Of a stretch of DNA of 64,000 nt, positions 55,091 to 63,861 are shown in pieces. The translations under genes and the position numbers were made by a program. The first letter of the stretch is position 1. The number at the start of each line of letters is the position of its first letter. The stretch comes from [Mycobacterium] crassicus (GTDB lineage Bacteria; Actinomycetota; Actinomycetes; Mycobacteriales; Mycobacteriaceae). The notes beneath the pieces are model-generated. The model was not told the origin of the DNA and ran no database searches. It saw only the letters and a program-made list of their open reading frames with translations. The stretch is from assembly GCF_020181615.1 (NCBI RefSeq), contig NZ_CP084029.1, forward strand, positions 2,744,640-2,808,639, read 5' to 3'.

Positions 55091-58000
55091 CTACGGGCTG
55101 TCCGCCCCGTTCGGGCCGACGGCGGTCACTCCGGTCACCTGCTGGGTGTTCTGGGCGTAGACGTCGCCCTCGGTGCCGTTGCCGCCGGTGTGACCAATAC
55201 CGGTCCCCTTGCCGCCGTCCCCGCCGGTGCCGCTGGAGTTGGTCACCGACGGGTGATCAGCGGGCGTCCCGGTGCTGTTGAGGCCGGCCGCGACATTGCC
55301 GTCAGCGCCGTTACCGCCAACGCCTTGGGTGTCGCCGGCGCCGCCGTCACCGCCGATGGCGGTGTTGCCGGTAGCCGTGCTGTTAGCGCCCAGAGCGTCA
55401 ACCCGGCTCCAGCCCGCGGCGCCGCCCTGGCCGCCATTGGTACCAGCACCGCCGGTGCCGCCCTGAGCCGTGCCACTGGCGACGGCGTTGGCCCCACCGG
55501 CGCCGATACTCGCCTTGCCGCCGGCACCGCCGTGGCCACCTCCGCCGGCAGCACCGCCGTCGCCGCCAGTCGACGTACCGCTGGCCGTACCGCCGGGACC
55601 GCCCGCAGTCGGGTTGTCGAAGAATTGCGTCGTCTTGGCGCTTTCGATATCCGAGCTGCCACCATTGCCGCCGACACTGCCGATGCCGACAGCGTCTCCG
55701 CCGCTGCCACCGGTGGAGGTGCCGTACGACACGCCGCCGGTACCGTCGGCCTCGATCTCACCCCACGAACCGTTGCCGCCGGTACCGCCCGCGGTGCCCT
55801 TGCCGCCGTCACCGCCGATCCCGACGGCCGCGTGGCCGCCTCCGACCGTGCCGCCGGCGCTGTCAACGATCAGTTGACCACTACCGCCGGTCCCGCCGGT
55901 GCCGGCGTCGCCGACTCCGCCGGTACCACCGGTGGCGGTGCCGGTGATGCTGCTCCCGGTGCCGGTTCCCGCGACGATGCCGGCGCCACCGGTCCCGCCC
56001 GTACCGCCATTGGTGCCGACGCCCCCGGTACCGCCCTTGACAGTGGTGTCGCTGATGCCGGCTCCGTTGGAGGAGTTGATGTCAGCAGCGCCGCCTGTTC
56101 CGCTGGTGCCGCCATGGGCGCCGCCGGCCCCGCCTTCACCACCGGTTGCGCCACTGCCTGTGATAGTGGCGCCGCCGGTGTCGACAACATTGGCCTGGCC
56201 GCCGACCCCGCCTTCACCACCGGCTGAGGTGGCGTCGCCGGCAGCGCCGGCCCCGCCGGCCCCGCCGGTGGCGTTGGTGTCGGTAACAGAGTTGAGCGGG
56301 CCATAGCCGTTGATGCTCGAGTTACCGCCGGACCCACCGGCGCCACCATCGTGGCCGGCACCGGCCCCGCCGGCCCCGCCGTTTCCGCCTGCCCCAGCGG
56401 TGGAGACGTTGTCGGTGCCCAACCACATCTCCGCGTTGCCGCCACCTCCGCCGGCCCCGCCGAGGGCGCCGCCGGTACCACCGTTGCCGCCCGCACCGCC
56501 GGCACCGCCGATGGAGCTGCCGCCGGAAGTGCTGATCGCGGAATCCAGGTAACCGTAGCCACCATTGCCGCCCTTACCTGCGCCGAGGCCGGTGCCGCTG
56601 TTGCCGCCGGCACCGCCGATGGCCGTGCCGCCGTCAGCCGTGGCGCCGTACTGGCCGATGAAGAAGCCCGTACCGCCGTTGCCACCGGTGCCGCCGTCGT
56701 AGCCGTTGCCGCCGGCTCCGCCGGTGCCGATGCCATTAGTGGCGATGCCGCCACTGGGTGCGCCGCCGGCACCGGCGCCGACGATGCCGGCGCCGCCGGC
56801 GCCGCCGTGACCGCCGTTGCTACCGGCCCCGCCGGCCCCTCCGGTGCCGGTGCCGGTCGCGGTGGCGGTGTTGTGACCGTATCCCGTTGAGGAAACCACC
56901 CACCCGCTACCACCGTCGCCACCGGTGCTGCCGGTGCCGGTGGCGGTTCCGCCGGCCCCGCCGACCGCGTCACCGGACGCGGAGCTACCCGAAGTGTCGT
57001 TGTAGCCTCCCCACACGGTGGCCTTTCCGCCTGCGCCGCCGGTTCCGCCGTTGCTACCGACCGCTCCTGCACCGCCGGTAGCCGTGCCACTGGCGGTGCT
57101 GCCTGAACCGCTGGCCTCAACCCTGGCCCCGCCGCCGGCCCCGCTCGTGCCGCCGGTGGTACCGGCCGCGCCGGCTCCGCCAGTAGCGGCGCCGCCATTG
57201 GTTGTGCCGGAATCGGTGGCGCCGACGCCGGCGTAACCACCGGCCCCGCCGGTGCCGCCACCGGTACCGCCGTTACCGCCGGCCCCGCCAGTGGCGTGGC
57301 TGTTGACGACGGTGCCGTCGGTGGTTGCGAAAGCAAGACCCTGGCCTCCGGTGCCGCCCGCTCCGCCGGTGGCGGTGGTGGTGCCGGCCCCGCCGGCTCC
57401 ACCGGCACCGCCGGTCGCGGTGTCGTTGATGGCGCTACCGCCGGTGACCGCCCCGACCAGAGCGCCGCCGCCCCCTCCGCCGCCCCCGCCGCCGTAGCCG
57501 GGCCCGGTAGCGCTGGCCGCGGCACCGTTGCCGCCGCCCCCGCCGGCACCGCCGGTCGCGCCGGCCCCGATGCTGGCCCCGGTGCCGCCGCCGCCGCCAT
57601 CGCCGCCGGCACCGAACGCTCCACCGTCGGTGCCGACGCCGCCGTGACCACCGGTTCCGCCGGTGCCGCCCGACTGCCCGGCGTAGAGCCCCATCACCGC
57701 GGCTGCGTCCTGGCCGTCGCCGCCCTGGCCGCCGGTACCGCCGGTGCCGCCCACCCCGCCTCCGGTACCACCGATGCCGACACCGCCCTTGCCGCCGTTA
57801 CCGCCGTTGCCGCCGGTCCCGGCCACGAGCTGGTTGCCGGTCGGAGTGACGCCGCTGCCGCCGGCACCGCCGGTGCCGCCGGTGCCGCCCTGGCCGCCGC
57901 TGCCGTCTCCGCCCCCTGCGCCCGCGCTACCTGCGGAGCCGCCGGCGCCACCGGCGCCACCGGCCGCGGCAGCACCGCCCTTGCCGCCGTCGCCGCCGTT

Positions 58001-59056
58001 GCCACCTAGCCCGGTGCCCGCGGGGTCTAGGACATTCACCGGCACGATGGCGCCGCTGCCACCGCTACCGCCGGTGCCGCCCTGGCCGCCGCTGCCACCT
58101 ACGCCTCCCCTGCCGCCGTCGCCAAGGAAGGTCGCGCCGTCACCGCCATGACCGCCGATCGCGCCATTGCCGCCGGTGAGTCCGTCGGTGCCATCACCGC
58201 CGGTGCCGGTGATGTCGCCGTTGGTGAGCCCAGCTGCGCCGTCGGTCCCGGCCACGCCCTGCCCGCCGGTTCCACCGGCGCCGCCGTCGCCGCCGATACC
58301 GAAGAACCAGCCTGTCGCCTTACCACCATCACCGCCGACGCCACCGGTGTCACCGGCAACGCCCGTCCCTCCTGCGCCACCGAGGCCGCCGATGCCGTAG
58401 CCGGTGTCGCCGCCGGCACCGCCGCCGCCGCCGTCGGCGCCGGCACCACCAGCGCCGCCGTTGCCTTCATAGGCGAGCCCCCCGGCGCCGCCGTTACCGT
58501 CGGCAGCGGTGGCGCCGGCCCCACCATCGCCGAACCACAAGCCGCCGGCCTGACCCGCGGCCTCGGCTAAGGTTCCGCCCCAGATGCCGTCCGCGCCGTT
58601 GCCGATCAGCATGCCTGCGCCACCGAAGGTGCTCCAGACCGTGTTGACGAAGTTGTCGAACTGCACGGTCAGGTTGCCCAGGAACGTCGTGCCGTTAATC
58701 CAGTCCTGGTCCCAGACATAGCCCGGCTGATAGATGTTGGTGTCCCACCATTGCGCCCAGTCGGTTGCGGGCGCGGTACCGCTGGATGCCCCATTCAACG
58801 CGGCGTCCAGACCGGTCAACCAGTCAGACGCCTGGGTGCCCAGCGCCGGGTCAACGCTGGACAGTGGGCTGATGAGGGGCTCGAGGAGGTTGTCCAGAAA
58901 GCCGAAGTCATCGGCGCGCGCCATGGGTGCGGTGACCATCGGGGCCATTCCGAAAGCCAGAAATGCCCCGGCCGTGCCGGTAAGGCCGATCGCACGACGA
59001 CGCGCCTCAACCTTGCGTGATTGCTGATTCCGCTTCATGGAGCGCTGACGAGCCAT
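55091..59056 (-). CDS. Secreted PGRS-repeat protein without a PE domain
   Basis: 1321 residues from ATG 59056 ([11 protein letters not shown]), preceded by GGAAGG. The N-terminus is a Sec-type signal (basic 1-22, hydrophobic [19 protein letters not shown], cleavage near ARA-DD). A unique domain of about 100 residues follows ([30 protein letters not shown]), with a [13 protein letters not shown] segment reminiscent of the linker preceding PGRS in PE_PGRS proteins. The remaining ~1150 residues are Gly-Gly-x/Gly-Gly-Ala repeats. The absence of a PE domain means it is probably not an ESX-5 substrate of the usual kind but exported by Sec. Confidence 0.85.
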   Translation of the reverse strand: MARQRSMKRNQQSRKVEARRRAIGLTGTAGAFLAFGMAPMVTAPMARADDFGFLDNLLEPLISPLSSVDPALGTQASDWLTGLDAALNGASSGTAPATDWAQWWDTNIYQPGYVWDQDWINGTTFLGNLTVQFDNFVNTVWSTFGGAGMLIGNGADGIWGGTLAEAAGQAGGLWFGDGGAGATAADGNGGAGGLAYEGNGGAGGAGADGGGGGAGGDTGYGIGGLGGAGGTGVAGDTGGVGGDGGKATGWFFGIGGDGGAGGTGGQGVAGTDGAAGLTNGDITGTGGDGTDGLTGGNGAIGGHGGDGATFLGDGGRGGVGGSGGQGGTGGSGGSGAIVPVNVLDPAGTGLGGNGGDGGKGGAAAAGGAGGAGGSAGSAGAGGGDGSGGQGGTGGTGGAGGSGVTPTGNQLVAGTGGNGGNGGKGGVGIGGTGGGVGGTGGTGGQGGDGQDAAAVMGLYAGQSGGTGGTGGHGGVGTDGGAFGAGGDGGGGGTGASIGAGATGGAGGGGGNGAAASATGPGYGGGGGGGGGGALVGAVTGGSAINDTATGGAGGAGGAGTTTATGGAGGTGGQGLAFATTDGTVVNSHATGGAGGNGGTGGGTGGAGGYAGVGATDSGTTNGGAATGGAGAAGTTGGTSGAGGGARVEASGSGSTASGTATGGAGAVGSNGGTGGAGGKATVWGGYNDTSGSSASGDAVGGAGGTATGTGSTGGDGGSGWVVSSTGYGHNTATATGTGTGGAGGAGSNGGHGGAGGAGIVGAGAGGAPSGGIATNGIGTGGAGGNGYDGGTGGNGGTGFFIGQYGATADGGTAIGGAGGNSGTGLGAGKGGNGGYGYLDSAISTSGGSSIGGAGGAGGNGGTGGALGGAGGGGGNAEMWLGTDNVSTAGAGGNGGAGGAGAGHDGGAGGSGGNSSINGYGPLNSVTDTNATGGAGGAGAAGDATSAGGEGGVGGQANVVDTGGATITGSGATGGEGGAGGAHGGTSGTGGAADINSSNGAGISDTTVKGGTGGVGTNGGTGGTGGAGIVAGTGTGSSITGTATGGTGGVGDAGTGGTGGSGQLIVDSAGGTVGGGHAAVGIGGDGGKGTAGGTGGNGSWGEIEADGTGGVSYGTSTGGSGGDAVGIGSVGGNGGSSDIESAKTTQFFDNPTAGGPGGTASGTSTGGDGGAAGGGGHGGAGGKASIGAGGANAVASGTAQGGTGGAGTNGGQGGAAGWSRVDALGANSTATGNTAIGGDGGAGDTQGVGGNGADGNVAAGLNSTGTPADHPSVTNSSGTGGDGGKGTGIGHTGGNGTEGDVYAQNTQQVTGVTAVGPNGADSP

Positions 59057-59345
59057 AGCCCTAACCTTCCCTGCGAAGAATATTTTCTGGACCGCTTTGA
59101 GCGGCCCCCCGAGGTGCCGTACCAAGCAATGTTCTGCGCGAGCAATGGAAGATATTCCAAACGGGATCGTAAGTCTATGATCTAGATCATTCAAGGTGTT
59201 TCTCAATATATTCTTCACACGCGTTCTCGCCGGGTAGATTGCGGCCCGTCACGCCACCTTAAGGCAGATGAAATGTCTTGCCTTACTGCCCTTTTCAAGA
59301 CCGACGACCCGAAACCATCGAAGTAGGATCCTAATAAATAACCAA

Positions 59346-59407
59346 CAGGATATTTTCAGTTTACGGTTCCGTTAAAATCGGGGGCCACCGACAGGATAAG
59401 AAGACTT
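59346..59407. repeat. 62-bp intergenic direct repeat, copy 1
   Basis: Begins CAGGATATTTTC and runs to the GGATAAGAAGAC end; about 80 percent identical to the copy starting at 59492, 146 bases away. Each copy contains a GTTTACGG..CCGTTAAA near-palindrome. The part before the repeat (AATAAC) is also shared. Possibly duplicated promoter or operator. Confidence 0.7.
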
Positions 59408-59491
59408 GCCCGGCACAAGACACGGAATTGTGGGCGCTGTCCAGAATCACCTGACTGTCGACGTCAGGATGATTTGAAGGAAAATAACGTC

Positions 59492-59553
59492 CAGGATATT
59501 TTCGGTTTACGGACCCGTTAAATTTGTGGTCTCAACGATAGGATAAGAAGGCT
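59492..59553. repeat. 62-bp intergenic direct repeat, copy 2
   Basis: Second copy of the element at 59346, with substitutions (GTTTACGGACCCGTTAAA in its core). Both copies are in the same orientation, pointing towards mpt64 in the plus direction. Confidence 0.7.
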
Positions 59554-59957
59554 TCTCCGGAACCACGCCCGGCATCGCGGGCATAGTGCTCAATCTCGCA
59601 ACCCATTCACACTCCGAAGGTCGCGTGGCCGACCGATCGGTAGGGGTACCCGAATACGCGGCCAACGTCGACGGAAGCAGTACCGCCTCGACGGACGGCA
59701 CGCGAAAGCGGTGTCCCGTATTGGGTTGGTGGACTTCGGATCGACGTCGGTCACACCCGGCGATCAACGAGTCATGGTGAATGCAAGGCGATTTGGCGGA
59801 TCTTCCGGAAATGGAGCGCGAATCCGGCATCCGCAGATCGCAGGGCGCGAGCTGGGTGAGCAGGGCAGAGAGGCCACCGCTGCCGCGCAACAAGGGTGCC
59901 GCCGGTCACTGGATTCCCCGGCACTCCACTTGGCGACAATATTTGACGGCTCCTCAG

Positions 59958-60092
59958 ATGACGCGATGCGTCAAGGTTGTTGGCACGAGGGCTATTTCGA
60001 TACTCGCACTGGCCGCAGCGGCGCTGGCAGACGATGCGAGCGTCCGGGCCGGCGGCGGGGCCGATCCCTGGGAATCCTCCAATGGGCCATGA
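59958..60092 (+). CDS. Possible 44-residue secreted peptide or gene remnant
   Basis: ATG 59958 opens a frame with a convincing signal peptide: basic N-terminus TRCVKVVGTR, hydrophobic AISILALAAAALA and cleavage at ALA-DD, ending GGGADPWESSNGP. There is no good ribosome binding site and no relative I recognise, so it may be the shortened start of a lost secreted protein or chance. Kept at low confidence. Confidence 0.3.
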   Translation: MTRCVKVVGTRAISILALAAAALADDASVRAGGGADPWESSNGP

Positions 60093-60200
60093 CATCGGTC
60101 GCCAGTTGCGCCTCAACCTTGCGCGAGGCCGAGCAGTGGGGTGACCGCACGTTAATCTTTGGTCGCGGCGCGTTGCCGCCTTTGCTAGGAGGTATCAACT

Positions 60201-60968
60201 ATGCGGTCTTTCAGCCTGGCCGTGGCCGTGGCGGCTGCCGCCATGATCGGTTGCCCCGACGTGGCTGTGGCGGCCCCAAAGGATTACTGCGCCGAGCTCC
60301 AAGGCGGCAATACCGGCCGCACGTGTGAGATCCAGCTCTCGGACCCCGGGTACACCGTCGATATCAGCATGCCGCTGAACTACCCCGACCAGAAGCCGAT
60401 CGCCGAGTACATCGCCCAGACACGCGACGCGTTCCTCAACTCGGCCAAGTCCGGCGCGCCTCGCAGCACGCCGTACGAGTTGAGCATCAAGCCGACGGAA
60501 TACACCTCGTCGATCCCCCCACGCGGCACGCAAGCGGTGGTGTTCAAGGTGGACCAAAATGTCGGCGGGGCGCAGCCGCAGACGACGTACAAGGCGTTCA
60601 ACTGGGACCAGACCTACCGCAAGGCGATCACCTACGCCGCCGCACCGGACGACAAGGAACGTACGCCGTTGTGGCAGGCGGACGATCCGCTGAAGACCGT
60701 CGCGCCGATCGTCCAGGCTGAACTGCAGCAGCAGCTGGCACCGCCGCCCACACAACCCGAACAGTCGACCGCGACCACGTCCACCACGGCGCCACCACCG
60801 TTGCCGTTCGCGCAGACGGCGCTGTACGACCCCGCCAACTATCAGAATTTCGCAGTGGTAAACGACGGGGTGATCTTCTTTTTCGACCAGGGTGTGGTGT
60901 TGCCCGCCTCGGCCGGGGGTCTACACGTGCTGGTGCCCCGGTCTGCGATCGACCCGATGATCGCCTGA
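60201..60968 (+). CDS. mpt64: MPT64/MPB64 family secreted antigen
   Basis: 255 residues, from ATG 60201 after CTAGGAGG. Signal peptide 1-24 ending AVA-APK. Family signatures: DYCAELQGGNTGRTCEIQLSDPGY, NYPDQKPIAEYIAQTRDAFL, IPPRGTQAVVFKV and NDGVIFFFDQGVVLPA...LVPRSAIDPMI. The DUF3298-type fold is secreted into culture filtrate. Compared with M. tuberculosis MPT64 (228 residues) it carries an extra Pro/Thr-rich linker of about 27 residues (APPPTQPEQSTATTS region). Role in infection unknown; MPT64 is an immunogenic antigen. Confidence 0.92.
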   Translation: MRSFSLAVAVAAAAMIGCPDVAVAAPKDYCAELQGGNTGRTCEIQLSDPGYTVDISMPLNYPDQKPIAEYIAQTRDAFLNSAKSGAPRSTPYELSIKPTEYTSSIPPRGTQAVVFKVDQNVGGAQPQTTYKAFNWDQTYRKAITYAAAPDDKERTPLWQADDPLKTVAPIVQAELQQQLAPPPTQPEQSTATTSTTAPPPLPFAQTALYDPANYQNFAVVNDGVIFFFDQGVVLPASAGGLHVLVPRSAIDPMIA

Positions 60969-61014
60969 CACCCTGGCGGCACATCCGGGGCCGGGCCATG
61001 CGGCCTGAGACAGA

Positions 61015-61040
61015 AAAACCACCTGCCGTGAGGTGGTTTT
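61015..61040. terminator. AAAACCACCT/AGGTGGTTTT hairpin
   Basis: A perfect 10-base stem with a GCCGTG loop and a TTTT/AAAA edge, between mpt64 and the minus-strand tRNA-Val. Looks like a Rho-independent terminator for both. Confidence 0.85.
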
Positions 61041-61043
61041 CAG

Positions 61044-61115
61044 TGGTCCCGGCTGGGATCGAACCAGCGACCTTCCGCGTGTGAGGCGGACGCTCTCCCC
61101 CTGAGCTACGAGACC
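61044..61115 (-). tRNA. tRNA-Val (anticodon CAC)
   Basis: Minus strand, begins GGTCTCGTAGCTCAG. Anticodon loop CTCACAC in a TCCGC/GCGGA stem, T-loop GGTTCGATCC, acceptor GGTCTCG paired with CGGGACC. 72 bases, no encoded CCA. Confidence 0.95.
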
Positions 61116-61274
61116 GGATGAACGAGGAGGAACACTAGCACGCCGGTTCCCCGTAGCCTCAATGCACAGGCCAATTTTCGCGCGACTCGCCGATCTGACA
61201 GGCCAAGTTGTGTTGTCTCACATGAGTGGACTAATGTTCTGCATCGCACCGGGCGACGATCTCGCCCGAGGCAC

Positions 61275-61347
61275 GCGGATGTAGCGCAGTTGGTAGCGCA
61301 TCACCTTGCCAAGGTGAGGGTCGCGGGTTCGAATCCCGTCATCCGCT
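61275..61347 (+). tRNA. tRNA-Gly (anticodon GCC)
   Basis: Begins GCGGATGTAGCGCAGTTGG. Anticodon loop TTGCCAA in a CACC/GGTG stem, T-loop GGTTCGAATCC, acceptor GCGGATG paired with CATCCGC. 73 bases, no encoded CCA. Confidence 0.95.
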
Positions 61348-61377
61348 CGAGGGTGTCAAGTGGCATCAACCCCTTGC

Positions 61378-61448
61378 GGTGGAGTGGCCGAGTGGTGAGG
61401 CAACGGCCTGCAAAGCCGTGCACACGGGTTCGATTCCCGTCTCCACCT
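61378..61448 (+). tRNA. tRNA-Cys (anticodon GCA)
   Basis: Begins GGTGGAGTGGCCGAGTGGTG. Anticodon loop CTGCAAA, T-loop GGTTCGATTCC, acceptor GGTGGAG paired with CTCCACC. 71 bases. It is 30 bases after the Gly tRNA, so the two may form one transcript. Confidence 0.95.
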
Positions 61449-61465
61449 CCGTTCCTTAGCTCTAA

Positions 61466-61540
61466 GCGCGGTTAGCTCAGCGGGAGAGCGCTTCCCTGAC
61501 ACGGAAGAGGTCGCTGGTTCAATCCCAGTACCGCGCACCA
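61466..61540 (+). tRNA. tRNA-Val (anticodon GAC), CCA encoded
   Basis: Begins GCGCGGTTAGCTCAGCG. Anticodon loop CTGACAC, T-loop GGTTCAATCC, acceptor GCGCGGT paired with ACCGCGC, followed by ACCA encoded in the DNA to 61540. Third of the Gly-Cys-Val plus-strand cluster. Confidence 0.95.
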
Positions 61541-61672
61541 CAGCAGTACCAGGTCGCCCCGCCTCAACGGCGGCACCAAGGTGCCGGACCTGACCCGGCG
61601 GTATCGGCGCCAGCGCCAAACGCCCTCCGGACGAATCGCCAACCCGTCGGACCGCGACGTTATGGTGCGGCC

Positions 61673-61978
61673 ATGAGTACCGGTGTCAGCTTCCTCCGCA
61701 CCCCAGCACCCGACCCCGCCGACGCCGACCCCGCTCGCGGCTGGTGTGGCGTGATCACCGCGATCGTGTCGGGTCGCGTCATCGGTGAACTGTGGGAACA
61801 CCACGGCACCGACCGCACCGTCACCCACGACGCCGGAATCAATATCGACGGGCGACGAGACCGCGGCTCCCTCATCAAAACGGGCGATCCAAAAGTGTTG
61901 CGAAACCTCGCCGCCGTCGCCTGCCTACTGGCCGCTGAGCTGGACCGACTGAGTGGCGATCCCGAGGACCAATCGTGA
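61673..61978 (+). CDS. Hypothetical protein downstream of tRNA cluster
   Basis: 101 residues, no signal, membrane segment or domain recognised. Slightly acidic, with a TDRTVTHDAGINIDGRRDRGSLIKTGDPKVL segment and a C-terminal amphipathic helix LRNLAAVACLLAAELDRL. The start is taken as ATG 61673. It is joined to the next small gene by GTGA. Function not known; possibly a recent acquisition beside the tRNA genes. Confidence 0.5.
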   Translation: MSTGVSFLRTPAPDPADADPARGWCGVITAIVSGRVIGELWEHHGTDRTVTHDAGINIDGRRDRGSLIKTGDPKVLRNLAAVACLLAAELDRLSGDPEDQS

Positions 61979-62232
61979 CACGCCCGCACCACCGCCGCCG
62001 CCTCGCCGGAGGCATTGGGGCCGGCATCGTTGCGTGCATCATCGGAAGCTGCGGCACCGCCGGCGCGGACCCCGGCCCGTCGCCGCAGACGCCCGCCCTC
62101 GTTGACGACGGCCACGCGTGCGGTCCGTGGGTATCCCCGAATATCGGTAACCCGCTCGGCGTGCTGGTCGGCGAAGCAGTCCACCGGGCCATGTGCGATG
62201 CGGCGCGGCAACAGCCATCAACACCGCCGTGA
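61975..62232 (+). CDS. Small secreted hypothetical protein
   Basis: 85 residues from GTG 61975. Basic N-terminus (TRPHHRRRL) and hydrophobic segment AGGIGAGIVACIIGS are followed by C-GTAGADPGPSP, which fits a signal peptide with a lipobox-like IIGSC, or a normal cleavage at GADP. The mature part has HACGPWVSPNIGNPLG. It overlaps the previous gene by GTGA. Function unknown. Confidence 0.5.
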   Translation: MTRPHHRRRLAGGIGAGIVACIIGSCGTAGADPGPSPQTPALVDDGHACGPWVSPNIGNPLGVLVGEAVHRAMCDAARQQPSTPP

Positions 62233-62415
62233 TTCAGCCCCCGCGGCTCTGTCAGCGGCACCTGTGAGTCCGTCATCGGGAAGATCACGCCTCGCAAAGT
62301 GAAAATTCGCCCCTCTCCGGCCGAACCGGGGGCCGAGCCGAGCCGACGGACGGCCAGGCAGCACAATTGGGGAACCAAGTGCACATAGCTGACTAGTGGC
62401 GAAAGGTGAGCCCCC

Positions 62416-62982
62416 ATGAATCGACCCGCCGTAACCCTGTCGGTATTGGCCCTGCTGTCCGCCGGTTGGTCGGCGGGGTGTTCGGGTCACGCCGAGTCGG
62501 CGGGCCAGACGACGTCGACCGCCTCCCCCAGCTCAACCGGGTCCAGCACCGCCGCGGCGAAACCTGCCGGGCACATCGGCGACACCCTGACCCTGACCCG
62601 CGCCGACGGCAGCACGATCGCGGTCACCCTGGAGGAGATCATCAACCCGGCCACCGTCACACCCGGCCCCGGCGACCCCGGCGTCACCTACATCGCGACC
62701 AAGCTCAAGATCGCCGATCCGGGAACGGTCGTCATCGACGGTGACGTCAACATCAACGTCTCGCTGTCGGCCTCCGACGGCAGCACTCACGTGCCGGACC
62801 TGAAAAACGTCAGCGAATGCAAGAATTTCGACTCCGGCATGTTCCGCCTGAACCCGGGCGAGTCCGCGACCGGCTGCGTGGTTTTCGCGCTGCCGCACGG
62901 TGTCAGCCCGACCAAGGTCAAGTACCTGCCGTCGTCCGGATTCGCCGAGGACTTCGGGGAATGGACGCTGTCCAACCACTGA
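62416..62982 (+). CDS. Lipoprotein with MPT63-like Ig domain
   Basis: 188 residues. Signal peptide with lipobox SAGC at about 19-22 (LLSAGWSAGC), a Ser/Thr-rich linker, then an Ig-like beta sandwich: HIGDTLTLTRADGSTIAVTLEEIINP, and VTYIATKLKIADPG, and later CKNFDSGMFRLNPGESATGCVVFALPHGVSPTKVKYL, which matches the DUF1942/DUF4352 pattern (MPT63-like). A GGTGAGCCCCC lies upstream. The cysteines Cys135-Cys153 may form a disulfide. Surface role unknown. Confidence 0.78.
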   Translation: MNRPAVTLSVLALLSAGWSAGCSGHAESAGQTTSTASPSSTGSSTAAAKPAGHIGDTLTLTRADGSTIAVTLEEIINPATVTPGPGDPGVTYIATKLKIADPGTVVIDGDVNINVSLSASDGSTHVPDLKNVSECKNFDSGMFRLNPGESATGCVVFALPHGVSPTKVKYLPSSGFAEDFGEWTLSNH

Positions 62983-63000
62983 CCGCGCACGAACGCGGAT

Positions 63001-63047
63001 CGTCAATCGACGGTTGACGACACTCGGTCGTCAACTTATGGTTGACG
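63001..63047. promoter_or_regulatory. Two CGTCAA-N7-TTGACG operator-like dyads
   Basis: Two identical-arm palindromes at 63001-63019 and 63029-63047, centred 28 bases apart, immediately before and across the first ATG of the ClpC2-like gene. They fit a dimeric HTH protein bound on the same helix face, probably the gene product itself. Confidence 0.75.
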
Positions 63048-63049
63048 AT

Positions 63050-63790
63050 ATGGTCGGTCCGACTCCCCTCACCCCCTCCGTTCGCCTCGACGACCTAATC
63101 ACCGCCATCACCGGCGTGCACGACAACCCCCTCGAGCAGTTGACCGACGCGGTGCTGGCCGCCGAGCATCTCGGCGAGGTCGCCGATCATCTGATCGGGC
63201 ACTTCGTCGACCACGCCCGGCACTCCGGGGCGTCCTGGACCGATATCGGCAGATGCATGGGCGTCACCAAGCAGGCCGCCCAGAAGCGCTTCGTCCCGCG
63301 CGCCGAGGCCACCGACACCGAGCAGGGCTTCGCCCGCTTCACACCACGGGCACGCAATGCGGTGGTGGCGGCCCAGAATGCCGCCCACCGAGCCCGCAAC
63401 GCCGAGATCACCCCTGAGCATCTGCTGCTGGGCCTGCTGGACGATCCCGGCGCACTGGCCACCGCACTTCTGTCCGCCCAGCACGTCGACTCCGCCGCCC
63501 TCGCCGCAGCCGTTACCCTGCCTCCCGGCGGCGCCGAATCCCCCGCCCTGATTCCGTTCAGCGGCCCGGCCCGCAAGGCCCTGGAGTTGACCTTCCGCAC
63601 CGCACTTCGCCTCGGCCACAACTACATCGGCACCGAGCACCTGTTGCTGGCGCTGCTGGAGTGCGAGGACGACACCGGGCCGTTGCATCGCGCGGGCGTC
63701 GACCGGGACAGGGCCGAGTCCGACCTGGCGCACGTGCTGGAGTCGATCACCACGAGCCGGGCCGGCGCCAAGACCGATCCCGCGACCTGA
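63050..63790 (+). CDS. clpC2: ClpC2-like protein: HTH plus Clp N-terminal domains
   Basis: 246 residues from ATG 63050; an upstream ATG at 63038 falls inside the second dyad and is less likely. N-terminal region (about 1-95) carries HFVDHARHSGASWTDIGRCMGVTKQAAQKRF, a helix-turn-helix. Two Clp_N repeats follow (FTPRARNAVVAAQNAAHRARNAEITPEHLLLGLL and GPARKALELTFRTALRLGHNYIGTEHLLLALLE). It lacks ATPase domains, like Rv2667. ClpC2 is reported to sequester cyclomarin-type drugs aimed at ClpC1 and to regulate its own gene. Confidence 0.9.
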   Translation: MVGPTPLTPSVRLDDLITAITGVHDNPLEQLTDAVLAAEHLGEVADHLIGHFVDHARHSGASWTDIGRCMGVTKQAAQKRFVPRAEATDTEQGFARFTPRARNAVVAAQNAAHRARNAEITPEHLLLGLLDDPGALATALLSAQHVDSAALAAAVTLPPGGAESPALIPFSGPARKALELTFRTALRLGHNYIGTEHLLLALLECEDDTGPLHRAGVDRDRAESDLAHVLESITTSRAGAKTDPAT

Positions 63791-63861
63791 CCGGCCTGGC
63801 CGAGGCTGGTGCACCCGCGAGCGCGATGTGCCAAGATGCCCAAAAGAAAACGAAGAAGGAC

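Larger units (their letters stand above)
59057..60200. other. 1.1-kb lower-GC intergenic region between PGRS gene and mpt64 homologue
   Basis: No strong gene is seen apart from a small possible peptide (59958-60092). The first half (to about 59560) is clearly lower in GC than the surroundings and holds a duplicated 62-base element (59346 and 59492). The second half is GC-rich and of unclear content. It must contain the PGRS promoter on the minus side and the mpt64 promoter on the plus side. Confidence 0.55.

Noticed and set aside
55190..58570. Several long plus- and minus-strand frames inside the PGRS gene, all rich in Pro, Ala or Gly
   Set aside because: Gly codon repeats (GGN) read in other frames give long open frames; the PGRS reading frame with signal peptide is the only coherent one.
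55091..58600. CRISPR-like or satellite tandem repeats in the PGRS region
   Set aside because: Repeats are short degenerate codon-based units without uniform spacers, so they encode Gly-rich protein and not a CRISPR array.
59711..60328. 205-codon frame overlapping the mpt64 start
   Set aside because: It runs past the mpt64 start in another frame, contains no domain and no good ribosome binding site.
61044..61540. Prophage or integrative element at the tRNA cluster
   Set aside because: No integrase, excisionase or duplicated tRNA 3' end was found in the following 2.5 kb; the genes there are small and unlinked to mobility.
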